From: Vreelandella rituensis
Lineage (GTDB): Bacteria > Pseudomonadota > Gammaproteobacteria > Pseudomonadales > Halomonadaceae
Length of the DNA stretch: 36,252 bases
Reading direction: 5' to 3'
NCBI RefSeq assembly: GCF_003336665.1
Contig: NZ_QPIJ01000045.1
Span: forward strand, 1-36,252
Shown here: positions 32,525 to 36,252 of the stretch, in pieces
Layout of the letters: every line of letters begins with the position of its first letter
Position numbering within the stretch: the first letter of the stretch is position 1
The notes under the pieces: generated by a model
Databases searched by the model: none
What the model saw: only the letters and a program-made list of their open reading frames with translations
Told to the model about the DNA's origin: nothing
Translations under genes and position numbers: made by a program

Positions 32525-33217
32525 TTAACCATGCTTTTTCCCATTACGGCCATTGTCGATATTGGGCAGGATCGGCCCGATATTCTGATGAATCCAATTC
32601 AAGGCCTGGATACGGTTGTGAACATTGATCTTGCGGAAAATGTTGTAAAGATGAGACTTTACAGTGTGCTCACTGACGAACAGCTTGTCGGCGATTTGCT
32701 GGTTGGAGGCGCCGGAACTGAGTAAGGAAATAATTTCCATCTCGCGGTTGGTCAGGCCGGCTGCCGGACGGAACACATTGCTCTGATACTTGCGATAAAA
32801 CAGAATAAGCTGCGCCATGAGGTCGCGTGACATCCAAAGCTCACCCTCCATCAAGCTTTTGATGCCCTTGCAGATCACATCGAGATTCTCGTTACGGTAA
32901 AAAACCCCCTTGAGTTGAGCGCAAGCCAAGGCTTCCAGAGCGTGATCCATGTCCCTGATATTGAAGGCGGCAATGGGGACCTGTTTCAGTGCCTCAGGAA
33001 GCTTTGCCTGCCATCCCGGCAAGGTATCCAGGTTGATGTGATCCATGTCGATCAGCAATAGTGCTTTTTCTGGTGGAGTGACCGTAAGCACGGCAGACGG
33101 TGGATACACCGTAGCGTTATAGCCGGTGTGCTGAATCAAGTACTCAACAAATAATTGAGTTTGCGGACTTTTTTCGGTTATTACATAAACCTGGTCGGAT
33201 GATGTCGTCAAAGCCAT
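32525..33217 (-). CDS. LuxR-family transcription regulator, CsgD-like
   Basis: 230 residues. The N-terminal ~145 residues form an atypical receiver-like domain (ALLLIDMDHINLDTLPGW, GVFYRNENLDVICKGIKSLM). The C-terminal LuxR HTH spans about 155-210: LTNREMEIISLLSSGASNQQ, IADKLFVSEHTVKSHLYNIF, KINVHNRIQALNW. Both halves resemble CsgD, the master regulator of curli and cellulose, including GVFY and GASNxxIAxxLFxSExTVKxHLYN. Target genes are not in the window. GAGGATC precedes the ATG, and the promoter region is the AT-rich stretch upstream. Confidence 0.82.
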   Translation of the reverse strand: MALTTSSDQVYVITEKSPQTQLFVEYLIQHTGYNATVYPPSAVLTVTPPEKALLLIDMDHINLDTLPGWQAKLPEALKQVPIAAFNIRDMDHALEALACAQLKGVFYRNENLDVICKGIKSLMEGELWMSRDLMAQLILFYRKYQSNVFRPAAGLTNREMEIISLLSSGASNQQIADKLFVSEHTVKSHLYNIFRKINVHNRIQALNWIHQNIGPILPNIDNGRNGKKHG

Positions 33218-33563
33218 TGGGTGATCCTCGTGAAAAAATGATGATTAAGCAGTTTATGAAATATTATCTAATAAGCATTTTGTTCATAACTTTTTGTTAT
33301 TAAATATAAATTATCAGTTTAATTAGTTATATTTAATTAAATATCATGTTTAAAAATTACTGCATCTCTCTTTGATTTTTATTAACTTACATTATTTTGT
33401 AAATTAATTTTTTGCATAGTGAGTAAAATCAATAGATGCGGCATAATCATTCAAATCGTCTCAGTAAAGATGCCTAGTATCATCTCAGTCAGTCGAATGA
33501 AGCATTGGCATGAGATGAAGCTCAGCTCGACTTCCAAATCTAAAAGCCTTTCAAGGGCAGATA
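33218..33563. promoter_or_regulatory. AT-rich divergent intergenic region
   Basis: No gene. The centre (~33240-33420) is far richer in A and T than the rest of the window. It contains a perfect 10-bp inverted repeat, TTAAATATAA (33300-33309) and TTATATTTAA (33327-33336), with a 17-nt spacer. As promoter region of a CsgD-like regulator it may be bound by a nucleoid silencer; this is inference. Confidence 0.55.
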
Positions 33564-34706
33564 ATGAATCAGCATAGCAAAACCACAGGATTCTTCTGGC
33601 ACGAACGCTGCTTCTGGCACGATCCGGGAGCTATTGGAATATTTTCAGCACCGGGTGAGTTTCTGCAACCGCAACCGGCCTCGGAGAGCCCCGAAAGCAA
33701 ACGCCGGCTCAAGAATTTACTGGAAGTGTCGGGTTTGATCGATGAACTGAAGGTAAGAAAAGGTGCTCCTGCCAGTCGTCAGGCACTGGAGCGATTTCAC
33801 AGCTCAAGCTATCTCGATGCCCTCGAAGCAGGAACCCAGCGAGGAATGGGTGATGCTGGCGATTGTGCGCCTTATACTGCGGGAAGCTTGGCGGCGGCAC
33901 ATCAGTCTGCAGGTCTGGCGCTTGAAGCTGTCGACGCGGTCGCAAGAGGCGAGTTGAGCAATGCCTATGCCTTATGCCGCCCGCCGGGCCACCATGCAGA
34001 GTCCAGCCGCGGCCGGGGCTTCTGTCTTCTGGGCAATATTCCCATTGCGGTGATGCATGCTCGTGCGCTCGGCTTGGTCAGGCGAGTGGCGATCCTCGAT
34101 TGGGACGTTCATCACGGCAATGGTCAACAGGCCGCCTTTTATGACGACTGCGATGTCTTGACGGTATCGATACATCAGGCAGGCAATTACCCGCTGGATA
34201 CCGGCGGCTTCGATGAGCGAGGAGAAGGTGCCGGTCGGGGCGCCAACCTCAATCTGCCGTTACCCCCGGGGTGCGGCATTGGCGCTTATCGCTATGCCAT
34301 GGCTGAGCTGATACTTCCGGCTATCGAGGCATTTTCGCCGGAGTTGATCGTGGTGGCCTGTGGCTATGATGCCTGCGGCAAAGATCCGCTCGGCAAGATG
34401 CTGCTCAATAGTCGAGCATTTGCTGAAATGACCTCAGAGGTCAAGGCATTGGCAGAGCGCTGTTGCGAGGGACGTCTAGTGATGATTCACGAAGGCGGGT
34501 ACTCGGAAGGCTATGTTCCGCTGTGCGGCCACGCAGTGATCTCGGTGTTGGCCGAAAGTGAGATCCAGGTACCTGATCCTCAGAATGATGAAATTGCTGC
34601 CTGGGGTTATCAAGCTTTGCAGCCCCATCAACGTGACTTGATCGATGAGTGGGTGCGGGTGTGGGACACTCAAGAAAAGACAACTGACGAGCGAGGGGAA
34701 TCTTGA
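33564..34706 (+). CDS. Class II histone deacetylase-like amidohydrolase
   Basis: 380-residue zinc-dependent deacetylase of the arginase/HDAC fold; bacterial members act on acetylpolyamines or acetyl-lysine. CRPPGHHAESSRGRGFCL holds the catalytic His pair. ILDWDVHHGNGQQ supplies Asp and His zinc ligands, and GYDACGKDPLG the second Asp. VMIHEGGYSEGYVP contains the family's E-G-G-Y motif. Its stop overlaps the ATG of the ilvE remnant by one base (TGATG), so the two were translationally linked before ilvE was disrupted. Confidence 0.9.
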   Translation: MNQHSKTTGFFWHERCFWHDPGAIGIFSAPGEFLQPQPASESPESKRRLKNLLEVSGLIDELKVRKGAPASRQALERFHSSSYLDALEAGTQRGMGDAGDCAPYTAGSLAAAHQSAGLALEAVDAVARGELSNAYALCRPPGHHAESSRGRGFCLLGNIPIAVMHARALGLVRRVAILDWDVHHGNGQQAAFYDDCDVLTVSIHQAGNYPLDTGGFDERGEGAGRGANLNLPLPPGCGIGAYRYAMAELILPAIEAFSPELIVVACGYDACGKDPLGKMLLNSRAFAEMTSEVKALAERCCEGRLVMIHEGGYSEGYVPLCGHAVISVLAESEIQVPDPQNDEIAAWGYQALQPHQRDLIDEWVRVWDTQEKTTDERGES

Positions 34707-34807
34707 TGACGCCACTATACGACCGGGATGGCTGGGTCTGGCAAGATGGCGAATGGCTACCGTGGCGTGAAGCCACCACGCATTTGCTGACCCACACATT
34801 GCATTAC
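34706..34807 (+). pseudogene. ilvE: Branched-chain amino acid aminotransferase, 5' remnant interrupted by an IS
   Basis: ATG at 34706 opens MTPLYDRDGWVWQDGEWLP followed by WREATTHLLTHTLHY, the start of class IV aminotransferase IlvE (family form DGxxVPWREAxxHVLTHTLHYG). After THTLHY the reading changes to unrelated HSARKASPSPRAVI and a stop at 34849-34851. The break falls right after TTAC (34804-34807), the target tetranucleotide used by IS608-type elements. The remainder should lie beyond the right edge of the window. Confidence 0.82.
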
Positions 34808-34912
34808 CACTCAGCGCGTAAAGCATCGCCCAGTCCTCGGGCAGTGATATAAGCGCGCACCGCGCCGCGGTGCTGTATTGATATTGCCCCTAACCCCTGA
34901 TATTTTTCCAGC

Positions 34913-35014
34913 ATGATGAAACGTGCCTACAAAGAACGTGTTTATCCCACGCCCGAGCAGGCTGTGCTGTTGGCACAATCGTTCGGCTGTTCACGTTTTG
35001 TGTGGAACAACACC
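34913..35014 (+). pseudogene. tnpB: TnpB (OrfB) N-terminal exon, split by a group II intron
   Basis: MMKRAYKERVYPTPEQAVLL and FGCSRFVWNNT are the usual TnpB N-terminus (helix-turn-helix region, family form RxYPTPEQ...CRFVWN). The homology stops at codon 34 where GTGCGAC begins, the 5' end of a group II intron. If the intron splices, a full TnpB could be restored; the 3' exon lies beyond the window. Confidence 0.85.
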
Positions 35015-36252
35015 GTGCGACATGAAGTCGCTTTACCGACTGTGGCTGAGACTGCCACCTGTTCTCCCATGAACAGTACCCTAGGTGGATGTGCGGAGCT
35101 GGTAACGGCTCGGTATGAAGCTCCACTGACAACGTATCTGAGTCGAAAGGCCAGCGCGAACCTGCGAGGTAGTAGCGCTGAACTGGTAGCATCAAACCGG
35201 TAACAGGCTAGGGTATCCAACATGGCTAACATAAGTGAACACCTGGTAAAGACCGTAATCCAGAACAAGCCAAAGATGCTGATAGGCTTGAACCAAAAGG
35301 TATGCGGACAGGCTTGGGGGTCTTGTGTTTCTCCCAACATGGGCGTTGCGCCGCCGGTCGAAAGGGTGGGCCTAAATTGGATTAAATCGGTCAAGCGAAA
35401 CATGGTAAGCCCAATGCCCTCCTCGAAAGGGGTAAGGAGATCGCAAGATCGAATGACAGGACAGTGGGTAAAGGAGGATGGAGAAAGCGAAGGCTCCTCT
35501 GTAATGAGGGAGATAGAAGTTGAGCATCGCGCAATATTACTTCACACGAAAGTGGGCAGACTTCCATCTGGTTCTTGTTTACGAGATAACTTGATAAACC
35601 TCCGAAGGTTGGAAAGCAGATGACCGCGTTTTCGAACATGGGTGCACCAACCGACCTTGATATGCACTGGCACAGCATCGACTGGGCCAAATGTCATCAA
35701 GAGGTCAAGAGGCTCCAAGCACGTATCGTAAAGGCAACTCAGGAAGGCCGCTGGAACAAGGTAAAATCCTTGCAATGGCTGCTAACCCACTCGTTCTCCG
35801 CAAAAACGTTAGCAGTGAAACGAGTGACAGAAAACCAAGGCAAAAACACGCCAGGTGTAGACAAGCAGATATGGTCAACACCAAATGCCAAACTATCGGC
35901 CACCGGACATCTGAAGAAACGTGGTTATAAACCTCTGCCGCTCAGACGGGTTTACATCCCCAAGAGTAATGGGAAGTTGAGACCACTCGGAATACCGACC
36001 ATGAACGATAGGGCCATGCAAGCCCTCTACAGCTTCGCGCTAATACCTGTAGCAGAGACCCTTGCTGACCCCGACTCATACGGTTTTCGCCCATCCAGAA
36101 ACACATCTGACGCTATCGAGCAATGTTTTGTCTGTCTGGCAAAGAAGCGCTCAGCTCAATGGGTTATGGAAGGTGACATCTCAGGATGTTTCGACAACAT
36201 CGACCACAATTGGCTAACTAACCATGTCCCTATGGACAAGACAATCCTACGG
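35015..36252 (+). mobile_element. Group II intron (5' part), inserted in tnpB
   Basis: Begins GTGCGAC (family consensus GUGYG). A 5-bp hairpin GCGAC/GTCGC lies at 35017-35031. About 600 nt of structured non-coding RNA (domains I-III) precede the reverse transcriptase ORF, as usual when the ORF sits in domain IV. A weak exon-binding candidate is GTGTT (35325-35329), complementary to AACAC just upstream of the splice site. Domains V and VI and the 3' splice site lie outside the window. Confidence 0.8.
35620..36252 (+). CDS. ltrA: Group II intron reverse transcriptase/maturase LtrA (partial)
   Basis: ATG at 35620 opens a frame of 211 codons that leaves the window. WHSIDWAKCHQEVKRLQARI and KNTPGVDKQIW are the maturase N-terminus; RRVYIPKSNGKLRPLGIPTM and DRAMQAL are RT blocks 1-2. 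SYGFRPSRNTSDAI follows, and VMEGDISGCFDNIDH is block 3 with the first catalytic Asp. The YADD box and domain X would follow outside the window. It promotes splicing and retrohoming of the intron. Confidence 0.93.
   Translation, partial: MTAFSNMGAPTDLDMHWHSIDWAKCHQEVKRLQARIVKATQEGRWNKVKSLQWLLTHSFSAKTLAVKRVTENQGKNTPGVDKQIWSTPNAKLSATGHLKKRGYKPLPLRRVYIPKSNGKLRPLGIPTMNDRAMQALYSFALIPVAETLADPDSYGFRPSRNTSDAIEQCFVCLAKKRSAQWVMEGDISGCFDNIDHNWLTNHVPMDKTILR

Larger units (their letters stand above)
34808..36252 (+). mobile_element. IS200/IS605-type element inserted in ilvE (continues past the right edge)
   Basis: Left end placed directly after TTAC in ilvE. Subterminal hairpins GCCC(AGTCCTC)GGGC (34828-34842) and GCACCGC(GCC)GCGGTGC (34857-34873) fit IS200/IS605 left ends. 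The only transposon gene visible is the beginning of tnpB, and it is split by a group II intron. No tnpA is seen in the part within the window. Confidence 0.75.

Noticed and set aside
34913..35203. 96-codon ORF as one protein
   Set aside because: Only the first 34 codons are TnpB; the rest is translation of group II intron RNA.

Overview
The window is chromosomal DNA from a gammaproteobacterium, most likely a member of the Halomonadaceae. The evidence is the housekeeping content (Hda, Dcd, a PurM-PurN operon, MetNIQ, GlpK, FumC, an isolated phasin) and a GC-rich codon style. The genus is inferred from protein character, because no search could be run.

Layout. 1-454: the edge of a TnpB-type transposon (minus strand). 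578-2145: a 9-codon leader ORF overlapping an inverted repeat, then a large one-pass membrane coiled-coil protein. 2319-9652: apbC/mrp, dcd, convergent purMN, an AI-2E-family permease overlapping hda, a phasin and fumC. 9692-11436: glpK and two identical tRNA-Val(GAC) genes with promoter and terminator. 11490-14855 (minus): free-methionine sulfoxide reductase, then a metNIQ methionine ABC operon preceded by what I read as a SAM-II riboswitch and intrinsic terminator. 14940-15569: ribE. 17545-22683: a nucleobase salvage block (purine permease, apt, gpt, ung, upp, uraA). 24533-26428: molybdenum cofactor genes mobB, a moaC-moaD fusion and moaE. 26464-33217: RNase J-like nuclease, a Fur-controlled unknown gene, a PP2A-like phosphatase, a LysM coiled-coil protein, RidA, a lipoprotein hydrolase and a CsgD-like LuxR regulator. 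33564-34706: a histone-deacetylase-like amidohydrolase. The right end is an ilvE gene broken by an IS200/IS605-type element, whose tnpB is itself broken by a group II intron running off the window.

The most interesting system is a pair of about 1.75 kb transposase-less IS200/IS605-type elements (15584-17332 and 22783-24532). Each carries a complete IscB RNA-guided endonuclease gene preceded by a conserved non-coding region of about 265-288 nt, the expected omega RNA (OMEGA system). Comparing the copies fixes both ends. Both are followed by ATGAA (TTCAT on the other strand), the presumed target and TAM. In the second copy that ATGAA holds the start codon of mobB, and the left flank holds its Shine-Dalgarno sequence. 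The element therefore sits exactly between ribosome binding site and start codon, and its predicted guide is the mobB leader itself. The non-coding part is about 97% identical between copies while the proteins are about 90% identical, which suggests strong constraint on the RNA.

The copies are in direct orientation, 7.2 kb apart, and flank the nucleobase salvage genes. With the TnpB fragment at the left edge and the intron-split tnpB in ilvE, the window holds four remnants or copies of IS200/IS605-type RNA-guided nuclease genes and no visible tnpA.
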